Assembly (NCBI GenBank): GCA_947089855.1
Contig: CAMUML010000004.1
Span: 56,376-120,375, forward strand
Direction: 5' to 3'
From: an uncultured Eubacterium sp.
GTDB taxonomy: Bacteria > Bacillota > Clostridia > Lachnospirales > Lachnospiraceae
DNA: 64,000 nucleotides
A program made the translations under genes and the position numbers. Below, one piece after another: positions 30,503 through 40,206 of this stretch. The notes beneath the pieces are model-generated. The model was given only the letters and a program-made list of their open reading frames with translations. It was not told where the DNA came from and did no database searches. How positions within the stretch are numbered: the first letter of the stretch is position 1; every line of letters starts with the position of its first letter.

Positions 30503-33070
30503 TTATCTGCGTTTTGCTACCTTGCCATAGACCCGGCAGCAGAACAGGGCATCCTGCGCCTGCAGCTCACCGCCGGAAAAAGCCGTCTCTTTTAAAACCC
30601 GCATATAACGCGCCCAGTCTGTTTTTGGCACTTGCGGGTACGTTTCCAGCAGGGCTTTTTCATATCCGCTGTCGCCCATGCCACGTTTGACCTTTCCACG
30701 CCAAACTAGCCTGCGGTAAATCCTTTGGTTCAGCCGGATAACAGCGCTGCGGTATTTGCCGGCCTTCATCTCCTTTACCAGAATGGACTGGTAGCTGCGT
30801 ATTGCATAGCGTATGGCAGCTGCCAGCCCTACGCAAGACAGCACTGCCAAAACGATAAGCCCCATACCTGCCAAGATACCTGCCTGCCCTGGCCCGCTGC
30901 CTGCCTGCTGGTCCAAAGGCTGGGCTTTTGGCTCATCTGTTTCGGTTTCTTCTTCTGCTTTGGTTTCTTCCTCGGATGTTGTATCCGTATCATCTTCTTT
31001 GCTTTCGGTACTGGCCTCACTGCTTTCAGAAGCGGCGGTGTTTGCCTCAGCTGCCTGCGGCGCTTCCCGTCCAGGCGGCGTTACATCCATTGGCACCCAG
31101 CCCAAGCCGCCCATATATAGTTCGATCCAGGCATGTGCACTGCTGTCTTTTACCGAAGCCACATATCCGGATGCTGTTTTACGGAAATCTTCCCTCCTGG
31201 CAGCATATCCGGAAACATAACGGGCCGGTATCCCCATCTCCCTAAGCAGCAGCGCAGCGGCGGTTGCAAAATGCACACAGTACCCTTCCCTGCTTTCCGA
31301 CAAAAAATAATCAATGGCATCCACCCCTTGCGGCAGTGCATCTAATTTCATATTGTAATCCATCGAGCGGAACAGCACCGAACGGACCGATTCTGCCAGC
31401 CACCAGTAGGCTGCATCTTCGTTGCCGCTATCTTGGCCCGCTTTCCTTTCCTCCGATAAAGAACGGATGCTGTTTAAGACTGCTGTACCATAGGTCCAAA
31501 ATTCCTGCGTCCGGCTAAGTTCCTGCATAAACTGCGGGATAGCGGATAATCCATCCGGGACGTCCAGATAGTGGTTGTATACAAAGCGGTCATACCAGTC
31601 AAAGACCGGCGTAGAATTGCCGTCCCCCTGCCCTGTTGTTGACATCATCAGAAACGGCGCAAACGTCCAGGTATCGACCCGCTGGTCGGTCCCTATGACT
31701 TCAAATTGATCCAGTCCCCTTGGCTTTAATAAGGTTACATCCCCGTCCGGTTCCAGCTGGCCGTCTTCCCAGATTTTGGAAAGGTCTACCAGGTAGGGCA
31801 GGTATGCATATTTATTTTTTGCCCCTGTATACTCTATCGTAAAATGCACCAGGTTGGATTGTTCTGCTGCTTCTGCCTCCTGCGTACCGGCACTGCCTTC
31901 CCCATCCCCGTTTGTATAAACTGGGACTAAAACAGAAGAGGCTGCCTGTGTATAATAGGAGGACACATCCAAAAATTTTTGATATTCCGTATCCAGCAGT
32001 TCTTTTGCTGCCTCTTCTTGCGTATAGCCAGCTTCTTTGCAGGCGTCCGAAAATGCCCCCTGCCGGCATACCCATGCGCCGTCTACATAATCCGTCCCAT
32101 AAAAGCTTTTGAGCAGCACATCCTGCGCCGGGCGTTTGTCTGCCCGGACCTTTAAAACCTCCTTGCCGGTATAGTTTCTTTTGGCATTGTCCACCGCCTC
32201 ACGCTGTTTTACGGAAAACGAAGAAAAAAATCCTGACAGGCCCTGCTCCATATCCTGCTGGAATGCGCGCACCTGTGTATGCTTTTCCATCAGCCTGCCC
32301 GCAGGCGCCTCAAATGCCAGTTTGCCGGCCGCTACCAGCAAAGCGGTTGTAACAGCCAATACTGCAACCGGCAGCCATCGCTGCCCAAACACTGCCAGTG
32401 CCCCTTTTTTGCGCTGCCCGCCCATATGTACCCGCAGCGCCTTCCTGCCGCCCCTTTGCGGCTCGCCTGCAGCGGCAAACAACACACAGGCAAACAGGCA
32501 TGCCAGGCCTTCCCAACGCGGCACATATCCAACCAGCATCTCTGACCAAAGGGCTGCAAGCGGCAGCAGCAGCAAAAAAAGTCGCTTGCCCGTAAGCAGG
32601 GCCAGGGTCAAAAGCAGCAAAACCGCTACCAGCCCATACAATGCAAGCGAATGGCCAAGCTGCTCGGGCTTCCCTTGCCAAATGGTGTAGGAAGTTTTTA
32701 AGTGCTTATTAAATTTTTCCAAAAACTGTATGGCAAATGCACAGGCGCCGTCTTCGATGTCGACCTGCCTTGGCTTTGCATAAGCAAAAACTGCTGCGCC
32801 GTATACCACTGGCACAAGCAGGCGGCAGATCCATTGGCACCTTGGCAGCTTCCTAATACCTGCTTCATACAAAAAAGCCGTAAATAAGGCAAGTACGCAG
32901 ATCCACGTCCAGGCTTTACGCGAAATCGACCAGCCCGGAAATACATCCTGCAGCATCTGCATCGAAGCAAAAAAACAAAACAGCGCCAGCACACCGGTAA
33001 ACGCTGCACGTGCCAGCGCATCTGCAAACCGATATTCCACTGGTTCCTGCCCAAAATGCTTGCGTACCAT
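30503..33070 (-). CDS. Transglutaminase-like membrane protein (TgpA-type)
   Basis: An 855-residue membrane protein. The N-terminal part holds about six helices (to about 220); an outside region follows with the transglutaminase core: EGYCVHFATAAALLLREMG (catalytic Cys), SSAHAWIELYMGGLGWVPMD (His and Asp). A Thr/Glu/Ser-rich linker leads to another membrane helix (GILAGMGLIVLAVLSCVGLA) and a DUF4129-type tail. With the DUF58 and MoxR genes upstream this is the common moxR-DUF58-transglutaminase module, thought to act in envelope maturation. The ATG with AAAGGAGG 6 bp upstream replaces a TTG start seven codons before. Substrate unknown. Confidence 0.88.
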   Translation of the reverse strand: MVRKHFGQEPVEYRFADALARAAFTGVLALFCFFASMQMLQDVFPGWSISRKAWTWICVLALFTAFLYEAGIRKLPRCQWICRLLVPVVYGAAVFAYAKPRQVDIEDGACAFAIQFLEKFNKHLKTSYTIWQGKPEQLGHSLALYGLVAVLLLLTLALLTGKRLFLLLLPLAALWSEMLVGYVPRWEGLACLFACVLFAAAGEPQRGGRKALRVHMGGQRKKGALAVFGQRWLPVAVLAVTTALLVAAGKLAFEAPAGRLMEKHTQVRAFQQDMEQGLSGFFSSFSVKQREAVDNAKRNYTGKEVLKVRADKRPAQDVLLKSFYGTDYVDGAWVCRQGAFSDACKEAGYTQEEAAKELLDTEYQKFLDVSSYYTQAASSVLVPVYTNGDGEGSAGTQEAEAAEQSNLVHFTIEYTGAKNKYAYLPYLVDLSKIWEDGQLEPDGDVTLLKPRGLDQFEVIGTDQRVDTWTFAPFLMMSTTGQGDGNSTPVFDWYDRFVYNHYLDVPDGLSAIPQFMQELSRTQEFWTYGTAVLNSIRSLSEERKAGQDSGNEDAAYWWLAESVRSVLFRSMDYNMKLDALPQGVDAIDYFLSESREGYCVHFATAAALLLREMGIPARYVSGYAARREDFRKTASGYVASVKDSSAHAWIELYMGGLGWVPMDVTPPGREAPQAAEANTAASESSEASTESKEDDTDTTSEEETKAEEETETDEPKAQPLDQQAGSGPGQAGILAGMGLIVLAVLSCVGLAAAIRYAIRSYQSILVKEMKAGKYRSAVIRLNQRIYRRLVWRGKVKRGMGDSGYEKALLETYPQVPKTDWARYMRVLKETAFSGGELQAQDALFCCRVYGKVAKRR

Positions 33071-33093
33071 ATACCCCCTCCTTTGTACCAATG

Positions 33094-34191
33094 TTATAAT
33101 AAAAGCGCGAGCCCGTCCAGCTGTTGTTCCCAGTCCCCTTTGGAAAAGGAAACGATAAGATCCTGGTTTTTATAAAGCTCCAGGCGTCCATTCAGCCGCA
33201 GCAGGTATAAAAAATGCTCCCCCTTATATTTTTCACGGTAAGCTTCCTCCAAGCTGGGTACACTGTCCAACCGTTCCTCTTCCAGATAGCAGCTTAAAAA
33301 TACATACAGGCTTTCTTCATCATCCACCCGCAGCCGCACGGCATCTTTGCGGGCGCCGCTGTACCAAACCATATAGTGCGGGCATCCTGCATCCATCAGC
33401 GAAAAAGAAATGCTGGCCAGCACTACTAGGTATGCACTTACTTTCCCTTCGTCCCCTTTCCGGTTTCTGGTATAGTCCAGCATAAACACAACCGGGCATG
33501 CTTTTGGCATACTGTCTTCTTTTACCAGCAATTCGTCCAGCTTTGCACTAAGCTTCCAGTGGACGCTTTGGATCTTATCGCCATTTTGGAACGCCCGTAT
33601 CTGAAACAGCTCGCTATTATCATGGCCCGGCCGAAAATCATCGTAGCTATCTGCATCACCATAAAAATTACGCACCGCTTCGGTCAGATGCACCTCAATT
33701 TCCTGCATCTTGGGGAGTACTTGTACATTGCTGCTGCTGTTTACCGTTTTGTCCATATAAAATAGCCCAGTCAGGTCATAAATCCTGATTTTTTTTAGGC
33801 ATAAAGCATAACTGCCATAATTGTGCAGTATAAATCTATAATCATAACTGCATTCCCCTGGCAACGCAGACTGCCCGCGCAGCCAAGCACGTTTCCTTTT
33901 TTTTAGGAAACTGCTATGCTGTTCTACGCAGCATTTAAATTTGGGGCAGGAAAGGAACCCTTTATTTTTTATAAATATATGCGCCGCCATCGGCTGGCCG
34001 CATTCTGCAATGGAAATCGGGACCTGTATGCAGCCGTCAATGGTATGCATACGGCGAAGAAGGGACAGGCAAGCTGCCACCAGTAATACTGCACTGGATA
34101 AGCCTGCCATTGCAAGGGATATGCTGTTAAATAAAATCGAAGTATAAATAATAATGCCTGTTATAAGAACCCCCAGTACGATACTAGCCAT
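33094..34191 (-). CDS. DUF58 domain-containing membrane protein
   Basis: A 365-residue protein with two N-terminal membrane helices (1-20, 25-45) and a DUF58 domain marked by DFRPGHDNSELFQIRAFQNGDKIQSVHWKLSA-type sequence (around 190-225) and a VWA-like core (CPVVFMLDYTRN). It overlaps moxR by 8 bp. DUF58 proteins work with MoxR ATPases; the pair is thought to act as a chaperone system for membrane or periplasmic complexes. Precise role unknown. Confidence 0.85.
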   Translation of the reverse strand: MASIVLGVLITGIIIYTSILFNSISLAMAGLSSAVLLVAACLSLLRRMHTIDGCIQVPISIAECGQPMAAHIFIKNKGFLSCPKFKCCVEQHSSFLKKRKRAWLRGQSALPGECSYDYRFILHNYGSYALCLKKIRIYDLTGLFYMDKTVNSSSNVQVLPKMQEIEVHLTEAVRNFYGDADSYDDFRPGHDNSELFQIRAFQNGDKIQSVHWKLSAKLDELLVKEDSMPKACPVVFMLDYTRNRKGDEGKVSAYLVVLASISFSLMDAGCPHYMVWYSGARKDAVRLRVDDEESLYVFLSCYLEEERLDSVPSLEEAYREKYKGEHFLYLLRLNGRLELYKNQDLIVSFSKGDWEQQLDGLALLL

Positions 34192-35152
34192 TTTTATCCA
34201 TTTTCACCTTTTTATAAGAAACCGGCTGCTTTATTTCTGAAACAATCTCGCTGACCACCGCCTGCGGCGCCACATGCGCCACCCGCGCCTTTGTATTTAA
34301 CAGCAGCCGGTGTTTTGCAATGTCAGGAAATACTTCCGCAACATCCTCCGGTATGACAAAGCTCCTGCCCTGTAAAAATGCCCATGCTTTTGCCATCCTT
34401 GTACTTGCGATCGACCCGCGTGGGCTAAGGCCCAGTTCGACATAGGCATTTTCCCTTGTGGCCTGGGAAAGTTCCACAATATATCCATACAGGCTGTCAT
34501 GTACATATACCTGCTCGACGGCGCCCTGCATCTGTGACAGCTGGCTAGCGTCCAATACCGGCTGCACCGCATCAAACCCGTCCTGTACACTACGGCCCCT
34601 GGCAATATCGATCTCGCTTTGGCTATCTGGATAGCCCATGCTCATACAGATCATAAAACGGTCCAGCTGTGCTTCTGGCAAGAGCTGCGTCCCTGCACTG
34701 CCTTTTGGGTTCTGTGTAGCCATCACAATAAATGGTTTCGGTACTTCCCGGCTGACGCCGTCTACGGTCACCCTTCCTTCCTCCATAACCTCCAGCAGCG
34801 CAGACTGCGTCTTCGGTGAAGTACGGTTAATCTCATCGGCCAAAAACAGGTTGCACATAATGGCGCCCGGGTAATAAGTAAACCCGCCGGTTTCTTTTTG
34901 ATACATATTAAACCCTAATATATCCGACGGCATCACATCCGGGGTAAACTGGACCCTGTGGTTATTCAATGCCATCGCTTTTGAAAATGCAACAGCTAAT
35001 GTCGTCTTGCCAACACCTGGCACATCCTCGATCAATATATGGCCGCCAGCCAGGATGGCTGCAAATGCTTTCCAGATGCAGCTATCTTTCCCAGCAAGCG
35101 CTTTTTTTACTTCATGGACTACCGCCTGTGCTTTTTCGTATAAATCACCCAT
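34184..35152 (-). CDS. MoxR family AAA+ ATPase
   Basis: A 322-residue AAA+ ATPase: Walker A EDVPGVGKTTLA, Walker B LFLADEINRTSPKTQSALLEVMEEG, sensor 1 VMATQNP, and the C-terminal lid. MoxR ATPases act as chaperones for their DUF58/VWA partners. I use the ATG two codons inside a GTG start, with AGGGG upstream. It lies 32 bp after pyrD and could be read from the pyr operon, since no promoter or terminator is seen in between. Confidence 0.92.
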   Translation of the reverse strand: MGDLYEKAQAVVHEVKKALAGKDSCIWKAFAAILAGGHILIEDVPGVGKTTLAVAFSKAMALNNHRVQFTPDVMPSDILGFNMYQKETGGFTYYPGAIMCNLFLADEINRTSPKTQSALLEVMEEGRVTVDGVSREVPKPFIVMATQNPKGSAGTQLLPEAQLDRFMICMSMGYPDSQSEIDIARGRSVQDGFDAVQPVLDASQLSQMQGAVEQVYVHDSLYGYIVELSQATRENAYVELGLSPRGSIASTRMAKAWAFLQGRSFVIPEDVAEVFPDIAKHRLLLNTKARVAHVAPQAVVSEIVSEIKQPVSYKKVKMDKNG

Positions 35153-35184
35153 TTGCACGTTCCCCTATCTTCCAGCCGCCTGCT

Positions 35185-36090
35185 TTATTCATGTACGGCC
35201 CCGATCAGCTCCCGGATGTCCTGGATGCCTTCTTCTACCATAAATTTATGAATATCGTCTATAATATCAACCGTTGCGGACGGATTGGCAAAATTAGCCG
35301 TCCCTACCGCGACTGCGGTCGCGCCTGCCAGCAAAAATTCCAGTGCATCTTCTGCGGTTTGGATGCCGCCCATCCCAATCACAGGGATATTTACTGCCTG
35401 TGCTACTTCATACACCATACGGACTGCAACAGGATGGACTGCAGGCCCGGATAGCCCGCCCGTTTTATTGGCCAGTGCAAACTTGCGCGCATGCACATCG
35501 ATCTTCATACCCGTCAGCGTATTGATCAAAGAAACTGCATCTGCACCTGCTGCTTCCACTGCTTTTGCGATTTCTACTATATTTGTTACATTTGGGCTTA
35601 ATTTCATTATTATCGGATGCGTAGACTTGCGGCGAACTTCCTGCGTGATATGCGCCGCCATCTTAGGCGCCTGTCCAAACGCAATGCCTCCTTGCTTCAC
35701 ATTTGGGCAGGAAATATTAATTTCCAGCATATCTACTGGCTGGCTGTTTAATCTTTCCACAACCTCCAGGTAGTCAAACACAGACCGGCCGCAGACATTG
35801 ACGATCACCTTTGTATTGTATTTTTTTAAAAATGGAAGGTCCCTTTTGATGAAAACATCCACCCCTGGGTTTTGCAGCCCAATGGCGTTTAACATGCCGC
35901 CGTATACTTCGGCTACCCGCGGCACCGGGTTGCCTTCCCAAGCCGTATTAGCGACCCCTTTGGTAACTACCCCTCCAAGCCGGTTTAAATCCACAAACTG
36001 CGCATATTCCTCACCCGACCCAAACGTCCCGGACGCAGTCAACACTGGGTTTTGAAACGTTACACCTGCAATCGTTACTTTTGTATTCAT
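35185..36090 (-). CDS. pyrD: Dihydroorotate dehydrogenase B, catalytic subunit
   Basis: A 301-residue FMN-binding TIM barrel that oxidises dihydroorotate to orotate in pyrimidine synthesis. NPVLTASGTFGSGEEY at the N-terminus, INISCPNVKQGG with the catalytic Cys of class 1B enzymes, and IGMGGI near the C-terminus for phosphate binding are visible. The start overlaps the pyrK stop by one base (TGATG), fitting the stoichiometric PyrD-PyrK complex that passes electrons to NAD. Confidence 0.96.
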   Translation of the reverse strand: MNTKVTIAGVTFQNPVLTASGTFGSGEEYAQFVDLNRLGGVVTKGVANTAWEGNPVPRVAEVYGGMLNAIGLQNPGVDVFIKRDLPFLKKYNTKVIVNVCGRSVFDYLEVVERLNSQPVDMLEINISCPNVKQGGIAFGQAPKMAAHITQEVRRKSTHPIIMKLSPNVTNIVEIAKAVEAAGADAVSLINTLTGMKIDVHARKFALANKTGGLSGPAVHPVAVRMVYEVAQAVNIPVIGMGGIQTAEDALEFLLAGATAVAVGTANFANPSATVDIIDDIHKFMVEEGIQDIRELIGAVHE

Positions 36091-36860
36091 CAGATGTCCA
36101 CCTCCTCTGCCGCAAATACCGGGCCTTCGGTACAGATACGTTTATTCTTTACATGTGTATGCGCATCTTTGTGTGTGCTGCGGCACACACACCCTAGGCA
36201 GGCGCCGACCCCGCATGCCATATGCTCTTCCAGCGAAATCCAGCACCCAATGCCCTGCTCTTTTGCATATCCTTTTAATACTTTCAGCATTGGCATAGGG
36301 CCGCATGCATAAATTACATCCGCTGTTAATTTTTCCTTTTGAATGGCATCCAGCACGTTTCCGGCAGTGCCTACACTTCCATCCTCCGTCGCAATAGATA
36401 CCGGCCCATATTCTTCAAACTGCTTGCTTAAAAACGTGTGTTTGTCTTTATACCCCAATACAATCTGTTTTTCACAGGCAAGGTCTTTTGCCAGCTGCAG
36501 CATTGGCGGGATCCCAATGCCCCCGCCGATTAAGAACGCCTTTTGGGTTGTGGATGGAAATCCATTGCCAAGCGGGCCGATCAGGTTTAACGGCATCCCG
36601 GTACGCATTTTGGAAAACTCAGCGGTACCTTTCCCCGCCACACGGTATACAATGCGTACCGCCTGGTCTGGCCGGTCAATCTCGCAGATACTAATTGGCC
36701 TTGGCAGCAGCCTGCTGCCATCCCTGCAGTAGACCCCGATAAACTGCCCGGCCTGTGCTGTCGATGAAATTTTGTCTGTATGCAGCCACATACTGTAAAT
36801 ACCAGGCGCCAGCCGCTCCTGGTTGATAATGACCGCTTCTTCTTTATATTTATCTGCCAT
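36090..36860 (-). CDS. pyrK: Dihydroorotate dehydrogenase B, electron transfer subunit
   Basis: A 256-residue FAD and 2Fe-2S protein that links PyrD to NAD. The FAD-binding motif RPISICEID, the NAD domain (GGGIGIPPMLQLAK, YACGPMPMLK) and the cluster motif CGVGACLGCVCR with a later Cys (RICTEGPVF) are all present. Gene order pyrC-pyrF-pyrK-pyrD in transcription direction is typical of Firmicutes. Confidence 0.96.
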   Translation of the reverse strand: MADKYKEEAVIINQERLAPGIYSMWLHTDKISSTAQAGQFIGVYCRDGSRLLPRPISICEIDRPDQAVRIVYRVAGKGTAEFSKMRTGMPLNLIGPLGNGFPSTTQKAFLIGGGIGIPPMLQLAKDLACEKQIVLGYKDKHTFLSKQFEEYGPVSIATEDGSVGTAGNVLDAIQKEKLTADVIYACGPMPMLKVLKGYAKEQGIGCWISLEEHMACGVGACLGCVCRSTHKDAHTHVKNKRICTEGPVFAAEEVDI

Positions 36861-36887
36861 TTTACTACCCCTCCCCGTGCCGCTTTT

Positions 36888-37817
36888 TTATTTTGCCGCC
36901 TGTAATGCCCCGTCAATATCCGCTATCATATCAAGTACCGCCTGCCTGGCTGCATCTGCATACCCAGCTTCGCCAAAGCGCGCATATGCCTCCTGCTTAT
37001 ATGCCGCGATAATCCCCCTGGAAGAATTCACAATCGCGCCCAAGCCGTCTTCATTAAAATAATGTACCAGGTCTTTGCCTTTTCCCCCCTGTGCGCCATA
37101 CCCTGGCACTAGGATAAATGCTTTCGGCATCACCTTGCGCATCGCCTTGCCGACTTGCGGATACGTTGCCCCGACAACCGCGCCTACATAGCTGTAGTTT
37201 GCACCCATATGCTGTGCACCCCACTCTGCTACTTTTTCCCCGACATATTCATACAATGGCCTGCCGTCTATCAACTGGTCCTGGAATTCGCCGCTGGATG
37301 GATTGGAAGTTTTCACCAGGATAAACAGCCCCTTTTTTTCTTCCTTGCACACATCCAAAAATGGCTGGATGCCGTCCGTCCCAAGATATGGGTTAACCGT
37401 TGCAAAATCTTCCTGAAACGCACAGGCCTGCCTGCTGCCGACCGTAACTTTGCCTAAATGGCCCGCTGCATAAGCTGCCGAGGTTGATCCTATATCCCCA
37501 CGTTTAATATCCCCGATCACAAGCAGCCCTTTTTCATGGCAGTAATCTATCGTCTTTTGAAACGCCGCCACCCCAGGGACGCCAAACTGCTCATACATGG
37601 CTATCTGCGGCTTTACGGCTGGGACCAGGTCGTAAATGCTGTCAATAATCCCTTTATTAAACTGCCAAATGGCATCCGCCGCCCCTTCCAAAGTTTCTCC
37701 ATACGCATCCAGCGACTGGTCCAGCAGATGTTTGGGTACATAAGAAAGCATTGGATCTAACCCTGCTACAACCGGGGCTTTTGTCTTTTTTATTTTTTCA
37801 ATTAACTTTTCAATCAT
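36888..37817 (-). CDS. pyrF: Orotidine 5'-phosphate decarboxylase (long form)
   Basis: A 309-residue OMP decarboxylase of the longer type (PyrF subfamily 2). VVAGLDPML near the start, the catalytic K-D array in VIGDIKRGDIGST, and the phosphate-binding end (LVPGYGAQGG, VNSSRGI) are visible. It catalyses the last step to UMP. The ATG with AAAGG 8 bp upstream was chosen; the frame extends further upstream without a better start. Confidence 0.95.
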   Translation of the reverse strand: MIEKLIEKIKKTKAPVVAGLDPMLSYVPKHLLDQSLDAYGETLEGAADAIWQFNKGIIDSIYDLVPAVKPQIAMYEQFGVPGVAAFQKTIDYCHEKGLLVIGDIKRGDIGSTSAAYAAGHLGKVTVGSRQACAFQEDFATVNPYLGTDGIQPFLDVCKEEKKGLFILVKTSNPSSGEFQDQLIDGRPLYEYVGEKVAEWGAQHMGANYSYVGAVVGATYPQVGKAMRKVMPKAFILVPGYGAQGGKGKDLVHYFNEDGLGAIVNSSRGIIAAYKQEAYARFGEAGYADAARQAVLDMIADIDGALQAAK

Positions 37818-37901
37818 TTTAAACGCCTTTCTGTTTTGATATGGCGGCTCCGCTGGCTGGCAGCAATGCACCACCGGCTGCAAAGCGGATGCTGCGTGCC
37901 G

Positions 37902-39179
37902 TCAGTCTGCCTGGTAGATAATATCCCCCTTAACAACCGTAGCACGGACAGCTCCGGTTACTTTGCGCCCATGAAACGGCGTATTCCGGCCTTTGGAAGC
38001 AAACCGGGACGCATCGATGGTATAGGACTTTTGCGGGTCAAAAACTACAATATCCGCCGTTTTCCCTGGCTCTAGGCTTCCTTTGTCCAGTTTTAAAACT
38101 TTTGCCGGATGGTAGCTCATTTTTTCCGCCATCTGCATCGGGGTGAGGTACCCGCCCAGCACTAGCTCGGAATAAGTTAACGCGGCGGCGGTCTCCAGCC
38201 CGACAATCCCAAACGGCGCACGCAGCATGGAATCGTTTTTATCCTCTTTTGTGTGGGGGGCGTGGTCAGTAGCGATCACATCCATCGTACCATCTTTTAG
38301 CCCCTGGCGCAATGCTTCTACATCTTCTTTTGTACGCAGCGGCGGGTTCATTTTATAATTGGTATCCCCAGATGGCATATCATCCGACGTCAGTGTAAAA
38401 TGGTGCGGGCACACTTCCGCCGTCACCTGCACGCCGTCTGCTTTTGCCTGGCGCACGATCTCCACACTGTTTTTAGTAGAACAATGGCATAGATGCAGCC
38501 TTGCCCCAGTTTCTTTTGCCAGCATCACATCCCGCACGGCGATCACATCTTCTACCGAGTTTGAAATGCCTGGCAGCTCCTTTTTTTTTGCATTTTCATC
38601 GTCGTTGACCACCCCGCCGTTGACCAGGTTTTGATCTTCGCAATGCGACAGCACAGCAATATCCAGTTTCTTGGCCAGCTTCATCGCACTGCGCAGCAGG
38701 TTCGCATTCATCACGGATTTTCCATCCTCGCTGACCGCAGGGCTTCCGGCACGGGCCATCCCTACAAAATCCGCCAGCTGCTCCCCTGCCATTTTTTTTG
38801 TAATAGCGCCTGCCTGCAGGACGTTTACCCGCGCCATATTTTCCGCTTTATGATGTACGTAACTGACCACGTCCCCATTATCTACCACCGGTTTCGTATT
38901 TGGCATAGCCACAACCGTCGTAAAACCGCCCCGTGCCGCAGCCGCTGCGCCTGTAACAACCGTTTCTTTTTTTTCGAAGCCCGGATCCCTTAAATGCACA
39001 TGCAGATCGATAAACCCCGGCATCACATAGCAGCCCGACGCATCCAAGTACTGGTCTGCCGGTTCTTGTATATCTGCCAATACTTTTACAATTACGCCAT
39101 TTTCTATCAGCACATCAGCGATGGAATCCAGCTGGGCAGCAGGGTCAAGCACCCTTCCATTTTTTATTAAAAGTGTCAT
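37902..39179 (-). CDS. pyrC: Dihydroorotase (class I)
   Basis: A 425-residue amidohydrolase that closes carbamoyl aspartate to dihydroorotate. The metal motif DLHVHLRDPG (His-x-His), the later zinc-binding histidines (VLSHCED, LHLCHCST), and DVIATDHAPHTKEDK with the catalytic Asp are visible. It lies 84 bp before pyrF. The first pyrimidine genes (pyrB, carAB) are not in this window. Confidence 0.95.
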   Translation of the reverse strand: MTLLIKNGRVLDPAAQLDSIADVLIENGVIVKVLADIQEPADQYLDASGCYVMPGFIDLHVHLRDPGFEKKETVVTGAAAAARGGFTTVVAMPNTKPVVDNGDVVSYVHHKAENMARVNVLQAGAITKKMAGEQLADFVGMARAGSPAVSEDGKSVMNANLLRSAMKLAKKLDIAVLSHCEDQNLVNGGVVNDDENAKKKELPGISNSVEDVIAVRDVMLAKETGARLHLCHCSTKNSVEIVRQAKADGVQVTAEVCPHHFTLTSDDMPSGDTNYKMNPPLRTKEDVEALRQGLKDGTMDVIATDHAPHTKEDKNDSMLRAPFGIVGLETAAALTYSELVLGGYLTPMQMAEKMSYHPAKVLKLDKGSLEPGKTADIVVFDPQKSYTIDASRFASKGRNTPFHGRKVTGAVRATVVKGDIIYQAD

Positions 39180-39200
39180 CTTATTTCCTTTGATTCCTTT

Positions 39201-40178
39201 CTACCGTGTTTTTAAAAATGTATACTCCCTTTGCGCCTGTACATCATCCGGGTAATTTGCCAGGTATGCCTTCATCTCCTTTTTCGCTGTTTTAAATTTG
39301 CCCCGGTATTCGAGCGCCATAATCTTCCCAGCCCATAATTCACGCCGGTTTCCGACGCCTTTCCCGGACAGCCCCTGTTCAAAATACTCCTGCGCCTGCT
39401 CATAGCTGCCCTCCTGGAAGGCTATCTGCCCCAACGCATATAGTACCTTGGAATCGTCTGGATGCTGCTTTGCATAAGCTTCATAATACGCCTTTGCTTC
39501 CTCGTTGCGCCCCAATGCCTGGACGGCCTGGCCCAGATAAAGGTTCGCGGCTTCTTCTTTTTGTTTTAAGGCATCTTTTAATTCCTGCTGCGCATTTTCA
39601 TAATCGCCGCTTGCTAAATACAGCCGCCCACGGGAAAGGCAGGCCGATGCGCCATCCCCTTTCATCGAAAGGCCCTGTTCCAGATACTCCGCCGCTTTTT
39701 GCTCCATGCCTGCGGAAAGCAGCTGCTCATAAATACCGGCATATAGTTCCCCGCTGTCTTTTTTATGGTCCGCAGCCTGCTCAAAATCAGCAGCCGCAGC
39801 CTGTGCGTCCCCAATACTCATATAGGCGCTGCCACGCAGGTACCAGGCGTCGGCATTTGAACTGTCATACTCAACCAGCGCTGTATACGTCTCAATGGCA
39901 TCTTTCGTATTGCCTGCCTCGATCTGTGCGTATGCTTTGTAAAAATTAATATCTTCTTCCAGGTTGGATACGATTCCGACGCGTTGGCCCAATGCCTGGT
40001 CAAACGCCTCTATAGCAGCCTGGTAATTCCCGGCATCCAGCTGTTCCATGCCTTTTTTGCGGTAAGCCTGCTCATTTTCCAGATTTACCGCATCGCCGCA
40101 GCCGCAAACAGCCGCAGCCGCTGCTGCTGCCAGCAAGAGTGGCAGCCGCTTTCTAAAACCATTCCTCTTTTCGACCAT
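39201..40178 (-). CDS. TPR-repeat lipoprotein
   Basis: A 325-residue exported lipoprotein (AAAAVCGCGD lipobox) with about seven tetratricopeptide repeats, e.g. YRKKGMEQLDAGNYQAAIEA, ADAWYLRGSAYMSIGDAQAA and VLYALGQIAFQEGSYEQAQE. TPR arrays are protein-docking scaffolds, here on the outer face of the membrane. The chosen ATG gives a proper signal peptide. It lies between asnS and pyrC and probably belongs to the same transcript; partner unknown. Confidence 0.83.
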   Translation of the reverse strand: MVEKRNGFRKRLPLLLAAAAAAAVCGCGDAVNLENEQAYRKKGMEQLDAGNYQAAIEAFDQALGQRVGIVSNLEEDINFYKAYAQIEAGNTKDAIETYTALVEYDSSNADAWYLRGSAYMSIGDAQAAAADFEQAADHKKDSGELYAGIYEQLLSAGMEQKAAEYLEQGLSMKGDGASACLSRGRLYLASGDYENAQQELKDALKQKEEAANLYLGQAVQALGRNEEAKAYYEAYAKQHPDDSKVLYALGQIAFQEGSYEQAQEYFEQGLSGKGVGNRRELWAGKIMALEYRGKFKTAKKEMKAYLANYPDDVQAQREYTFLKTR

Positions 40179-40206
40179 AATACCCCAACCTACTTTATGC
40201 TTTTGG

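Noticed and set aside
39179-39201. PyrR-type attenuator or riboswitch before the pyrimidine genes
   Set aside because: The gaps between asnS, the TPR gene and pyrC are only about 20-30 bp and show no leader structure.
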